A DNA stretch of 64,000 nucleotides from Runella sp. MFBS21. Lineage in GTDB: Bacteria; Bacteroidota; Bacteroidia; Cytophagales; Spirosomataceae. Made by a program: the position numbers and the translations under genes. Shown here piece by piece: positions 1 through 7,808 of this stretch. The notes beneath the pieces were generated by a model. It saw only the letters and a program-made list of their open reading frames with translations. It ran no database searches and had not been told where the DNA came from. Position 1 is the first letter of the stretch. Each line of letters begins with the position of its first letter. Location of the stretch: positions 1 through 64,000 of the forward strand of contig NZ_JARNTW010000027.1 in NCBI RefSeq assembly GCF_029433105.1. Direction: 5' to 3'.

Positions 1-228
1 GTCAGTAAAAAAGCCCACAAGGGCATTAAAGCAACTCTGTCTAATTGTGTCATGTCGGCCATGAGATATAACGCTCATTTTAAGGCTTATTATGAACGAA
101 AACTCAAAGAAGGCAAAAACAAGTTTACTGTTTTCAATGCCATGAAGAACAAGTTAGTTAGGCTTATTTTTTCTTTAGCCAAGCAGGGTAAAAAATATGA
201 CGAAAATTATTCATACTCTCTTGTTTGA
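1..228 (+). CDS. IS110-family transposase, C-terminal part (cut by window edge)
   Basis: An open frame runs from base 1 to the TGA at 226-228 and gives 75 residues with no start in view. The sequence matches the C-terminal end of IS110/IS116/IS902 transposases: an SKKAHKGIKATLSN-like segment, then MRYNAHFKAYYERKLKEGK, then a helical NKLVRLIFSLAKQGKKYD tail. The catalytic DEDD part would lie to the left of the window. IS110 elements lack obvious terminal inverted repeats, so the element's right end cannot be placed; the roughly 100 bases before the next gene show no clear end. Whether the copy is intact is unknown. Confidence 0.8.
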   Translation, partial: VSKKAHKGIKATLSNCVMSAMRYNAHFKAYYERKLKEGKNKFTVFNAMKNKLVRLIFSLAKQGKKYDENYSYSLV

Positions 229-332
229 ATCATAGAAATCCCGTGCGGAGCATATTGCTAAATAATTACTGGAAATAATAAACAAAAACAGCGCTAGACA
301 GTGCAATAGAATCATGCAACTTTATTCATAAA

Positions 333-908
333 ATGGCTGATATTTTTAAATCACATTTAAAGAAATTTATCGAGATTGATGAAAATGAATTTAGAGAAAT
401 AATGGGCTTTGTGGAGATAATTAAAGTCAAAAAGAAACAAAACCTGCTGATAGAAGGGCAGCTCTGCAAATCTCACTTTTTTGTGCTAAAAGGATGTCTT
501 CGAAAATTTTTTATCAATGAAAAAGGTACAGAACAAACCACCGAATTTGCCATCGAAACTTGGTGGCTTACCGACCATTTAGCGTTTGAAAAGCAATTGC
601 CTTCCGAATTTTACATCCAAGCTGTAGAAAATTCGGAAGTATTGGTAATTCATCAACCTGATCAAGAAAAACTCCTAGAACAGTTTCCTAAACTCGAACG
701 CTACTTTAGATTTGTGTACCAACGCGCCTTTGCCGCTTCGCAGATGCGTATCAAGTATTTATATTCTTTTTCCAAAGAAGAGTTCTATCATCAACTCGTG
801 CGAAAGTATCCGGCCTTTGTGCAGCGGATTCCTCAGTACCTGATTGCTTCTTTTCTAGGTTTTACGCCCGAATATCTCAGCGAAATCAGGGCCAAAAAGC
901 TTTCTTAA
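333..908 (+). CDS. Crp/Fnr-family transcriptional regulator
   Basis: A 191-residue cytoplasmic regulator. Residues about 25-115 resemble a cyclic-nucleotide-binding beta-barrel (LIEGQLCKSHFFVLKG, then ENSEVLVIHQ), and the C-terminus (RIPQYLIASFLGFTPEYLSE) is a Crp-type helix-turn-helix. It is short for the family and ends right after the recognition helix, which is common for Bacteroidota members. The effector is unknown; no cysteine cluster for Fe-S binding is visible. It lies 71 bases upstream of an AhpD-like gene on the same strand, a pairing often seen in Bacteroidota, so it probably controls that gene. The ATG at 333 is the natural start. Confidence 0.85.
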   Translation: MADIFKSHLKKFIEIDENEFREIMGFVEIIKVKKKQNLLIEGQLCKSHFFVLKGCLRKFFINEKGTEQTTEFAIETWWLTDHLAFEKQLPSEFYIQAVENSEVLVIHQPDQEKLLEQFPKLERYFRFVYQRAFAASQMRIKYLYSFSKEEFYHQLVRKYPAFVQRIPQYLIASFLGFTPEYLSEIRAKKLS

Positions 909-940
909 ACTGGTTTAAGTTTTTTTCATTTCTTGGTCTC

Positions 941-948
941 TACCTTTG
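941..948 (+). promoter_or_regulatory. Candidate -7 promoter element of the AhpD-like gene
   Basis: TACCTTTG matches the Bacteroidota sigma-A -7 consensus TAnnTTTG exactly and lies 31 bases before the ATG at 980. No exact TTG is seen at the -33 spacing, so this rests on one element only. Confidence 0.5.
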
Positions 949-979
949 TTGCATCATTAAACACCAAACAATATTGACC

Positions 980-1417
980 ATGGAAAAGAGAATAAATATC
1001 CAGCACACAGAGCCACAAGCCTACAAAGCAATGCTGGGATTAGAAGGTTATTTAGCAACTATCCAACTCGCTAAAACTCATAAAGAACTTATCAAAATCC
1101 GAGCTTCTCAAATCAATGCTTGTGCTTTCTGTATTGATATGCACACCAAAGATGCCTTGAAGAATGGCGAAACACCCCAACGCATTTTTTTGCTCAATGC
1201 TTGGCGCGAAACCAGCCTATTTACGGAAGAAGAAAAAATCATTTTGGCCATGACCGAAGAAGTGACACTGATTCATCAAGGAGGTCTTTCAAACGAAACA
1301 TACGCTAAAGCCAAGGCGTTTTTTGATGAAAAAATCATCGCCCAAATCCTGATGGTTATTGTGACAATCAATGCTTGGAACCGGATTGCGGTAAGTACTC
1401 ATTTGGAAATAGCTTAA
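980..1417 (+). CDS. Carboxymuconolactone decarboxylase / AhpD-like protein
   Basis: A 145-residue all-helical AhpD-like protein. The CAFCIDMH segment supplies the CxxCxxxH redox motif typical of AhpD-family peroxidase or thiol-reductase proteins; such proteins often act in peroxide or alkylhydroperoxide defence, but the substrate here is unknown. A frame-extending TTG six bases upstream is ignored because the ATG gives the usual MEKRIN-type start and spacing from the promoter. It follows the Crp-like regulator and is closed by a strong hairpin terminator, so it can be transcribed alone from the TACCTTTG promoter. Confidence 0.85.
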   Translation: MEKRINIQHTEPQAYKAMLGLEGYLATIQLAKTHKELIKIRASQINACAFCIDMHTKDALKNGETPQRIFLLNAWRETSLFTEEEKIILAMTEEVTLIHQGGLSNETYAKAKAFFDEKIIAQILMVIVTINAWNRIAVSTHLEIA

Positions 1418-1452
1418 TACGACTCCTTAAAACGCAAAGAGCATTTATTTTG

Positions 1453-1494
1453 AAGCAGGCTTGCCATTCTGAGCAAGCCTGCTTTTTTGTTTTC
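1453..1494 (+). terminator. Rho-independent terminator after the AhpD-like gene
   Basis: A 12-bp perfect stem (AAGCAGGCTTGC at 1453-1464 against GCAAGCCTGCTT at 1473-1484) with an 8-base loop runs into a T-rich tail. It lies about 35 bases after the stop codon. Confidence 0.85.
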
Positions 1495-1522
1495 AACCCC
1501 TATGTAAAATTCTAACAATCAC

Positions 1523-1530
1523 TATATTTG
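1523..1530 (+). promoter_or_regulatory. Candidate -7 promoter element of the metalloprotease gene
   Basis: TATATTTG fits TAnnTTTG and lies 50 bases before the chosen ATG at 1580, just after the preceding terminator. No exact -33 TTG is found at the expected distance. Confidence 0.4.
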
Positions 1531-1579
1531 TTGTATTGAGCTATTTATAGCTACTGTGCTTCAAATTAGAGAATACGAT

Positions 1580-4132
1580 ATGAAAAAATCTTTACTTGTT
1601 TTAATAGCTTTTTTGATAAGCTATTTTTCTAGTGCCCAAAACTTCAGTTATGACAAAATCATTAAAAGCACTAGTACTTTGAATCCATCTGTGTCATCTC
1701 TCAACCAAAGCACTGGCTTTGTTGAGATAAATGGAGTTGACTCCAAAGCCCCTACTATTCCTTTCAAATTTGAATGGGGAGATGGTACCTCTTCCACCGG
1801 TTTTTTTCCAACAAGCCATACCTATGCCGACAAGACAAAGGACTATAGTTTAAAAGTCACTGCCACTTACAGCGATGGCAGTACTGATTTTGTCCTATTA
1901 AATGTTATATTCACATCGTCTATCTCGGTTACTCGTAATATCCAACTGCCCTCATCCCTTGCCGTAGAAATCCCGACCTCTGTTAATTTACAGAGTACTC
2001 GTCTTCCAAGTTATGGGATACCCAATATTTTATCCCCTTTCAAAGACGCTGATTTTAGTGGTACACCTAGGAATGTTATTCAGTATCTCATGGAAGTAAG
2101 TGCCGCCATTCAATACGATTTTGTCAATCAAGATGTACTAAAGATTAATAATCAATACAAGCAAGCTATCCTACTTGACCCTACCAAAAACGGCGGAGGG
2201 TATTCGCTTTGGTTTTCGGAACCAGTAGGCCTCATTATGGGTACCTTCAATAGTGAAATACCTTATTCATCTCTTTTTCATGAAATGGGGCACAATTTCA
2301 CTTTAAATACCCCATCCTCTTATATTTCAGGCGGGAAGATTGATGGTCTGGCCAATGCTATCTTTTCAGAATCATTAGCACAGATGTTTCAGCATGCTAC
2401 TGGCTACGAAATATTAAACAACGCTTCCTATTTTGGCATCACTCCTTTGGTAGCAGAAGCCATAAAAAAAGACGTTAATGGTTCCTTTTCATTCGCCAAA
2501 AGTCAATATCAAAAATATGTAGACGAGGGCAAAAAATATTCTTCTTGGAATGATCCTTCTACTCCGTCTGATGAAACATTTGGAACTTTTATGACCCTTG
2601 GTTATAAATTCTTGGAATATGGCAACACGCTCAAAACAGGTTATCGTATTCCTACTCAAAGGCTTATGAAATTTATTCAAAATGTATTTGACGCCGATAC
2701 TAGAAATAAATTTGCCCAAAATACCAACTCCGACATTGCTAGTAAATTTAGAGCTACCCTAATGGTAGCCGCTATTTCTGCCGCATATGGGAAAGATTTT
2801 AGGGAAGATTTTAAGAACCTCAACTTTCCTATCGATGATGAAATTTATCAGCAATTAACACAAAAGGCCAGTTTAATGGGGTGGGTTGGAATCAACAATA
2901 TCTCTTCTCTTAAACTTTGTCCCAGTACCACTGCAACTGTAGAAGTCCTAAATTTGGGTAGTGGCATTTCGGGTGTATATACCATTGAACTGTCTGATGT
3001 AAATGGTAATTTCAATTCTCCACTAAAAGTTGGGGAGATTGTGGGAGGAAATGTTTCGAGCACTATCACCATTCCTACCAACATACCTTCTGGAAATCGC
3101 TATCGGCTACGCGTGGTTTCGAGCGATAAAAGTTTTTCTAATGAATTTCCATTTGATGTGAATATCATACCGCCTGCCACTCCTTCTCTTAAAGCGGTAG
3201 CCTCGACCCTCATTTGTAAGGATGCTTCTATTACGTTGGAAGTGGTACCTCAAAATGAGGTAAGTTACCAATGGCAAAAAGATGGAGTAAATATTAACGG
3301 CGCCAATAATAGTAGCTATGTAGCTTCTCAAGCTGGTAATTATCGAGTAATTGCCACTACCAATGGCTGTAACTCAGCTTCTTCCGCAATCGTACTACAA
3401 GCTAGTCGCTTATCGGTCCAAATCAATACAACCCTAAATAGTATTTGTCCCAACGAACGTCTCACCCTAGAAGCATCGGTGTCTGGTACTTCCCCTAAGC
3501 TTCAATGGAAATTAAATGACCGAGAACTAACTGGAGAAAACAAACCCTCCTTAACCATATCCCAATCAGGAACTTATACCCTTACGGCTACTGAAGAAGC
3601 ATGTACCACCACTTCAAACGGATGGGTGGTAAGAAACAAGCAAACAAAGCCTTCTATTACGCAAGACGGTCTAAAGCTAACTGCTTCAACTAGTCAGAAA
3701 GGATATCAATGGTATATCGGTAATATCCCCATAACAGGAGCGACCTCTCAGGCATATACGCCCCAACAAAGTGGAAAATATTCAGTTTTGGCAAGTCCTG
3801 AAGGCTGCGAAAGTGCACTTTCAGAGGAGGTAACGATTGTAATTTTAGCAACCAACTTCACCGCTCCTTCTTCTAAAATTCAAGTAGAAAGTTTTCCAAA
3901 TCCAACGACCTATAAGGCCCAAATTAAGTTCAACCTTCCCAAAGCCTCTCCTATTAGTCTTTCTATGTACAATGAAAGTGGCGCTAAAATCAAATCCTTA
4001 TTAGAAGAATATTATCCAGAAGGAGAGCATAGCTATCTGCTAGATACTCACATGTTGGTAAATGGAAACTATATTGTTGTTTTAAAAACAGATGACGGAG
4101 CATACACCTGCAAAATGCAAATAATCAAATAA
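1580..4132 (+). CDS. Secreted HExxH metalloprotease-like protein with PKD, Ig-like repeats and T9SS sorting domain
   Basis: An 850-residue exported protein. The start is set at the ATG of MKKSLL, which gives a clean signal peptide ending at SSAQ; the GTG eight codons upstream does not. Domains in order: signal peptide 1-19, a PKD-like domain (FEWGDGTSS) in the first ~110 residues, a zincin-like domain with HEMGHN at about 234-239 and a possible third ligand in SESLAQ some 35 residues later, two or three Ig-like domains (QWQKDGVNI, LQWKLNDRE, YQWYIGNI), and a C-terminal T9SS type A domain starting FPNPTTYKAQI. The T9SS domain predicts export across the outer membrane and release or surface attachment. 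Substrate and exact peptidase family are not recognised; it stands alone between two promoters/terminators. Confidence 0.8.
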   Translation: MKKSLLVLIAFLISYFSSAQNFSYDKIIKSTSTLNPSVSSLNQSTGFVEINGVDSKAPTIPFKFEWGDGTSSTGFFPTSHTYADKTKDYSLKVTATYSDGSTDFVLLNVIFTSSISVTRNIQLPSSLAVEIPTSVNLQSTRLPSYGIPNILSPFKDADFSGTPRNVIQYLMEVSAAIQYDFVNQDVLKINNQYKQAILLDPTKNGGGYSLWFSEPVGLIMGTFNSEIPYSSLFHEMGHNFTLNTPSSYISGGKIDGLANAIFSESLAQMFQHATGYEILNNASYFGITPLVAEAIKKDVNGSFSFAKSQYQKYVDEGKKYSSWNDPSTPSDETFGTFMTLGYKFLEYGNTLKTGYRIPTQRLMKFIQNVFDADTRNKFAQNTNSDIASKFRATLMVAAISAAYGKDFREDFKNLNFPIDDEIYQQLTQKASLMGWVGINNISSLKLCPSTTATVEVLNLGSGISGVYTIELSDVNGNFNSPLKVGEIVGGNVSSTITIPTNIPSGNRYRLRVVSSDKSFSNEFPFDVNIIPPATPSLKAVASTLICKDASITLEVVPQNEVSYQWQKDGVNINGANNSSYVASQAGNYRVIATTNGCNSASSAIVLQASRLSVQINTTLNSICPNERLTLEASVSGTSPKLQWKLNDRELTGENKPSLTISQSGTYTLTATEEACTTTSNGWVVRNKQTKPSITQDGLKLTASTSQKGYQWYIGNIPITGATSQAYTPQQSGKYSVLASPEGCESALSEEVTIVILATNFTAPSSKIQVESFPNPTTYKAQIKFNLPKASPISLSMYNESGAKIKSLLEEYYPEGEHSYLLDTHMLVNGNYIVVLKTDDGAYTCKMQIIK

Positions 4133-4158
4133 TCTCCTCCTATTCAACCTCTTCATAG

Positions 4159-4449
4159 ATGAATACCAAAAATCATTATAACAACGGTCAGATAATGCAC
4201 GAGCAGCAAGGCGATACGCTGACCTACTATTTCAAAGACGGAACTGTCAAAGCCCAAGGCGCTGCTCTTCATGGCGTGATGCAAGGAGAATGGAAATTTT
4301 ATAGAGCTACAGGGCAGCTGTGGCAAATTGGCAATTTTTACCACGGTAAAAAACACGGTCATTGGATTCGATTCAACAAACTCGACGAAATGGAATACGA
4401 AGCGATTTTTGAAAATGGAAAAATTCAGAAAAAACCCACACCTTCGTAA
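4159..4449 (+). CDS. MORN-repeat (YwqK-like) protein
   Basis: A 96-residue protein without signal peptide. It carries two to three MORN-type units (GVMQGEWKFYRATGQLWQ, then FYHGKKHGHWIRF), as in proteins automatically named YwqK-family antitoxins. In Bacteroidota these repeats are very common and usually unrelated to a toxin; no toxin gene is adjacent. It begins 26 bases after the metalloprotease stop and is followed by a SnoaL-like gene, so the three may be co-transcribed. Function unknown. Confidence 0.7.
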   Translation: MNTKNHYNNGQIMHEQQGDTLTYYFKDGTVKAQGAALHGVMQGEWKFYRATGQLWQIGNFYHGKKHGHWIRFNKLDEMEYEAIFENGKIQKKPTPS

Positions 4450-4485
4450 TCTCACTGAACACCAAACCCTTAACTTCCAAAAATC

Positions 4486-4863
4486 ATGATTAATAGAGAA
4501 CAAATGATTCGTAACTATGTAGAAGGCTACAACGAATATGATATCGATAAAATGGTGGGTGATTTTGATAACAACATTGTATTTGAAAACATCTCTCACG
4601 GCAAAGTAAATATGACGCTAACAGGCCTAGCCGCTTTTAAAGAACAAGCCGAAGTTGCAAAAAGCTACTTTTCTAAACGGCGTCAGTTTATCAAATCTTT
4701 TCAGCATAAAGACGATACGACCGAAATAGAGATTGATTATTTTGCGATTTTAGAAATGGATTTCCCTAACGGCCTCAAGAAAGGTGATGAGCTGCGCCTG
4801 CATGGCAAATCTATCTTCCAATTTCTCAATCACAAAATCATCAAACTTACCGATATAAGTTGA
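4486..4863 (+). CDS. SnoaL-like / NTF2-fold protein
   Basis: A 125-residue cytoplasmic protein with the layout of SnoaL-like NTF2-fold proteins: an N-terminal helix (IRNYVEGYNEYDIDKMVGDF), a strand with NIVFENISHG, and a C-terminal sheet ending KSIFQFLNHKIIKLTDIS. Members range from polyketide cyclases to proteins of unknown role, and no catalytic residue can be assigned here. It lies 36 bases after the MORN gene and 32 bases before the repeat-protein gene on the same strand. Confidence 0.7.
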   Translation: MINREQMIRNYVEGYNEYDIDKMVGDFDNNIVFENISHGKVNMTLTGLAAFKEQAEVAKSYFSKRRQFIKSFQHKDDTTEIEIDYFAILEMDFPNGLKKGDELRLHGKSIFQFLNHKIIKLTDIS

Positions 4864-4895
4864 GCACTTATTTTCTCTAACTAAATCAGCCAAAT

Positions 4896-5459
4896 ATGAA
4901 AACCCTCATTCTTTCTTTCTGCTTACTTTTAGGGGTCGGTTTTTTATATGCGCAAAGCCCTTCGATTCAAGTTAATCCCGACGGAACGCATTCTGTCATT
5001 CACCATCACGGCAATGTATCTGTTCAGGTCAATCCAAACGGTACACATTCCGTGACTCACCACAATGGCAATGTATCTACTCAAGTCAATCCAGACGGCA
5101 CTCACTCTACAATCCATCAAAACGGCAATACTTCGGTGAAAGTAAATCCTAATGGTACTCACTCGGTGATATACCATAATGGCAATCACTCCGTACAAGT
5201 CAATCCCGACGGTACACATACTACCATGGTACGCACTGGAAATACCCTTACCAAAACAAACCCTGATGGCACTCATACAGTCATCATAAATAACGGCCCT
5301 ACTACAACTAAAATAAATTCGGACGGTACACATTCGGTCATCATACATCCCGAAAACAACCCTTCAAATAGCTCGCCAAATGATTTTTTTGAAGACGAAG
5401 AAACTTCTTCCCCTAAAGCCCCCAAGCGTGCTAAAATCAAAAAAAAGAATCCTAACTAA
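4896..5459 (+). CDS. Exported protein of seven 19-residue NPDGTHS repeats
   Basis: A 187-residue exported protein of unknown function. Residues 1-20 form a signal peptide ending LYAQ. Residues 24-156 are seven tandem 19-residue units with a VNPDGTHSVIxHxGNxS-like consensus; each unit keeps an NPDGTH, NPNGTH or NSDGTH core. Early copies are His-rich (IHHHGN, THHNGN); the last three have lost these histidines. A 31-residue tail follows, first acidic/Ser-rich (FFEDEETSS), then strongly basic (KRAKIKKKNPN). The regular Gly/Asn turns suggest a beta-solenoid or hairpin stack, which is inference. It sits last in a possible unit with the MORN and SnoaL-like genes. Confidence 0.75.
   Translation: MKTLILSFCLLLGVGFLYAQSPSIQVNPDGTHSVIHHHGNVSVQVNPNGTHSVTHHNGNVSTQVNPDGTHSTIHQNGNTSVKVNPNGTHSVIYHNGNHSVQVNPDGTHTTMVRTGNTLTKTNPDGTHTVIINNGPTTTKINSDGTHSVIIHPENNPSNSSPNDFFEDEETSSPKAPKRAKIKKKNPN
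4965..5363 (+). repeat. Seven in-frame 57-bp coding tandem repeats
   Basis: The DNA behind the NPDGTHS repeats consists of seven 57-base units. They are diverged mostly at third codon positions while the GACGGnACnCA core persists, which points to old repeats held by selection on the protein rather than a recent expansion. Confidence 0.75.
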
Positions 5460-5654
5460 TAAGCGTTTCGTATTAGGCAAAAAATTTTAGAATATAGGTG
5501 TGAGATTTGGGTACCTTCTGCGAATCATTGTGCAAAACAGAACTAAACATCAATGATTCGATTCTATGAAAAAACACCAAATCCCCGCTTCTAGCCTATC
5601 TTCAAGTATTGTTTGGAGAGATATCTTATCTGTTGTTTCTTAGGAAAATTACCT

Positions 5655-6161
5655 ATGCAAACTAAAAACCAAAAAATACTTTTTGAGCAACTCGTTCAGC
5701 AAAACAAAGGGCTTTTTTTCAAAGTAGCCAAAATGTATTGCCGCAACGAAGATGACCGCCAAGACCTCCTGCAAGAGATTTTGATTCAAGTTTGGCAGCA
5801 TTTTCCTAAATACAATCCACAGTTTGCGCTGTCTACGTGGCTCTACCGCATTGCCCTAAACGTAGCGATTTCGTTTCATCGCAAGAAGGTGGTTAGAGAA
5901 GGAAATCTCATTTCGCTCAACGAAGATTTTTACCAACTTCCCTCGCTTGAATCATCCGAAAAAGAGCAGCAATTGAGCCTGCTCGAAAAATTTATCGACG
6001 AGCTTAAAGAACTCGACAAAGCACTGATATTGCTCTATTTGGAAGACAAAAGTCAAAATGAAATAGCAGATATTTTGGGACTATCGGTCAGCAATGTTTC
6101 TACGAAAGTAGGTCGAATCAAAGAAAAATTAAGACAACGATTTTCTGAACAAAATTTTTAA
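5655..6161 (+). CDS. ECF-type RNA polymerase sigma-70 factor
   Basis: A 168-residue ECF sigma factor. Region 2 (DRQDLLQEILIQVWQHFPKYNP ending in the STWLYRIALN helix) and region 4 (LYLEDKSQNEIADILGLSVSNVSTKVGRIKEKL) are both complete. The start is the ATG of MQTKNQKI, preceded by AGGAAA; an upstream TTG would add 14 unlikely residues. A membrane-protein gene follows four bases after the stop and is probably its partner. The target promoters are unknown. No zinc-type anti-sigma gene is adjacent. Confidence 0.9.
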   Translation: MQTKNQKILFEQLVQQNKGLFFKVAKMYCRNEDDRQDLLQEILIQVWQHFPKYNPQFALSTWLYRIALNVAISFHRKKVVREGNLISLNEDFYQLPSLESSEKEQQLSLLEKFIDELKELDKALILLYLEDKSQNEIADILGLSVSNVSTKVGRIKEKLRQRFSEQNF

Positions 6162-6165
6162 AACA

Positions 6166-6810
6166 ATGGAAGAATTAGCACTTAAAGAACTATGGCAATC
6201 TTATAACAATCGTTTAGAGGAAAGCCTTTTAATTAACAAAAAAAATACTGAAAGCATCACAAAAATGCAAGCCGTCAGTTTGCTAAACACTATAAAACCT
6301 ATTAAAATATTTGCAATTTTGGTAGGTATTGGGTGGGTATTTTTGATAGATACTCTTCTTTGGCAGTTATTCGAAGTAGCAAGTTTATTTTTTTTAATTT
6401 CGGCAGGCATTCAAGTCATTTTGACCAAATTAGCTCTTTTTATTTATCTATATCAGTTGATTGTCATTTATCAAATCGACATCAGCGAACCAGTAGTAGC
6501 TACCCAAGAAAAGCTCTCATCTCTAAGTTCTTCTTCTCTTTGGGTGGCACGGATCCTTTTTTTGCAGCTTCCCGTTTGGAGCACCTTTTATCTACGGAAG
6601 GAAATGTTTGGTGTCACCAACCAGTCCTATATTATTGTAAACATGGCAATTACACTTTTATTTGCATTGGTTTCGCTTTGGCTATTTTTCAATATCAAAT
6701 ATAGCAATAAAGACAAAAAGTGGTTCAGGATGATATTTGGAGGCAAAGAATGGGACAATGTATTGAAGTCAATCGCGCTTTATAACGACATTCAGGATTT
6801 TAAAAAATGA
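6166..6810 (+). CDS. Four-helix membrane protein linked to the sigma factor
   Basis: A 214-residue integral membrane protein with an N-terminal cytoplasmic arm of about 45 residues (MEELALKELWQSYNNRLEES) and four predicted membrane segments (near IFAILVGIGWVFLIDTLLW, VILTKLALFIYLYQLIVIY, VARILFLQLPVWSTFYL and IIVNMAITLLFALVSLWLFF). It starts four bases after the ECF sigma stop, so the two are almost surely co-translated. The N-terminal arm could hold the sigma factor at the membrane, as anti-sigma factors do, but it lacks the HxxxCxxC zinc motif. That role is inference from position. No enzyme motif is seen. Confidence 0.75.
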   Translation: MEELALKELWQSYNNRLEESLLINKKNTESITKMQAVSLLNTIKPIKIFAILVGIGWVFLIDTLLWQLFEVASLFFLISAGIQVILTKLALFIYLYQLIVIYQIDISEPVVATQEKLSSLSSSSLWVARILFLQLPVWSTFYLRKEMFGVTNQSYIIVNMAITLLFALVSLWLFFNIKYSNKDKKWFRMIFGGKEWDNVLKSIALYNDIQDFKK

Positions 6811-6823
6811 CAACTGTCTTTCT

Positions 6824-7096
6824 TTAAATACCTTCTACCTTTCCATCTACCATCTTCCAAGTAATCGAATCTATGGGTTCTCCTACAATAATATTTTTAG
6901 TATCTTTTACTGTACCATCGGCTAAAAAAATCATTTCTCCACTATCTTTCACTTTATTGTCTTCTATTATACTTGCTTTCCAAGTGTTGACGATATTTTT
7001 TCCAATAGAAGGGGCAATACAGGCTTCATCTTTATCAGATTTACAAGCCATAAATGATACAAATAGAAACAAAAATAGTACACTTTTTTTGAACAT
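6824..7096 (-). CDS. Small lipocalin-like lipoprotein
   Basis: A 90-residue lipoprotein with a lipobox ending FMAC and a mature part beginning KSDKDEAC. NTWKASIIEDNK, GEMIFLADGTVKD and SITWKMVDGKVEG resemble the first strands of small lipocalin-like domains common in Bacteroidota, where the full domain is usually about 110-130 residues. The frame stops shortly after the third strand, so it may be a short form or a 3'-truncated copy. It is convergent with the sigma-linked membrane gene; the stops are 13 bases apart. Confidence 0.6.
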   Translation of the reverse strand: MFKKSVLFLFLFVSFMACKSDKDEACIAPSIGKNIVNTWKASIIEDNKVKDSGEMIFLADGTVKDTKNIIVGEPIDSITWKMVDGKVEGI

Positions 7097-7249
7097 GTGG
7101 AATTGATATTTAAGTGAAAAATTAGATTTAATACGCCAGTGCTCCTTATTTGGGAGTACAAATTTCTTTGCAGAAGAAATATTTTTCGTACAACTGTTTG
7201 GAAGAAAAAATAGGTACGTTCATGGTGAGGATTATTTTCGATGCAAATA

Positions 7250-7297
7250 TAAAAAAATAAAAATAGGCTGCATTTAAAGAAAATGCAACCTATTTTT
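7250..7297 (-). terminator. Terminator after the aspartic-protease gene (minus strand)
   Basis: A 17-bp stem (7259-7275 with 7281-7297, one position forming a G-U wobble on the minus-strand RNA) with a 5-base loop lies 26 bases past the minus-strand stop. In that direction it runs into a T-rich tract. The wobble favours function on the minus strand. Confidence 0.75.
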
Positions 7298-7322
7298 ATC
7301 AAACAACCTTAAAATCAGTTAC

Positions 7323-7751
7323 TTACTTTACATTTTTTAATTTCATTTGTGCAAAATAAGGATGTTCTGGATTAACAATCAATTCTTGGCGTAAAGGATG
7401 AATCAAAACATCCATGTCTTCGAGCGGAATAGCTCCGATAAGCACTTCACTATCTCCGGGCAAAATCATGGCATTACAAATGGTGCGGCGGTTCTTAAAA
7501 CGTAGCTCTACTTGACTCACTACGTCACATTCAATACGCTCCCCATTGGCCATTTGCCCAATACGCTTTTCCATAACCGGAAATTGCATCTGCGCCTGAA
7601 TCGACTCATTGATACACAACATATAGCTGCCCGTATCTACCAGGCCCGTTACCCTCATCCGTTTTATTTCGTCTTCTCCAATATAAAATTTTCTAAACAA
7701 CGCTAAATCTTCCGCATTGATTAGCTCTATTTCAGCATATACTAAACCCAT
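7323..7751 (-). CDS. Retropepsin-like (clan AA) aspartic protease
   Basis: A 142-residue protein without signal peptide. GLVDTGSYMLCI carries the single DTG active-site motif of retroviral-type pepsins, and EVLIGAIPLEDMDVLIHP matches the later hydrophobic-Gly flap partner. One DTG per chain implies a homodimer, as in other retropepsin-like families. Free-standing bacterial proteins of this type are usually of unknown substrate. It lies 57 bases downstream of the DUF2461 gene on the same strand and ends in a strong terminator. Confidence 0.7.
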   Translation of the reverse strand: MGLVYAEIELINAEDLALFRKFYIGEDEIKRMRVTGLVDTGSYMLCINESIQAQMQFPVMEKRIGQMANGERIECDVVSQVELRFKNRRTICNAMILPGDSEVLIGAIPLEDMDVLIHPLRQELIVNPEHPYFAQMKLKNVK

Positions 7752-7808
7752 TACAAATCGTAAATTAAAAGTTAGAATTAAAGATACAGAAAATTTTAAT
7801 GAAAGTCC

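Noticed and set aside
4159-4449. Toxin-antitoxin system suggested by the YwqK-like name
   Set aside because: No toxin gene is adjacent, and MORN proteins are abundant in this phylum without toxin partners.
4965-5363. Regular 57-bp repeats that could suggest a CRISPR or minisatellite
   Set aside because: They are in frame, have no unique spacers, and translate into a signal-peptide protein with conserved residues.
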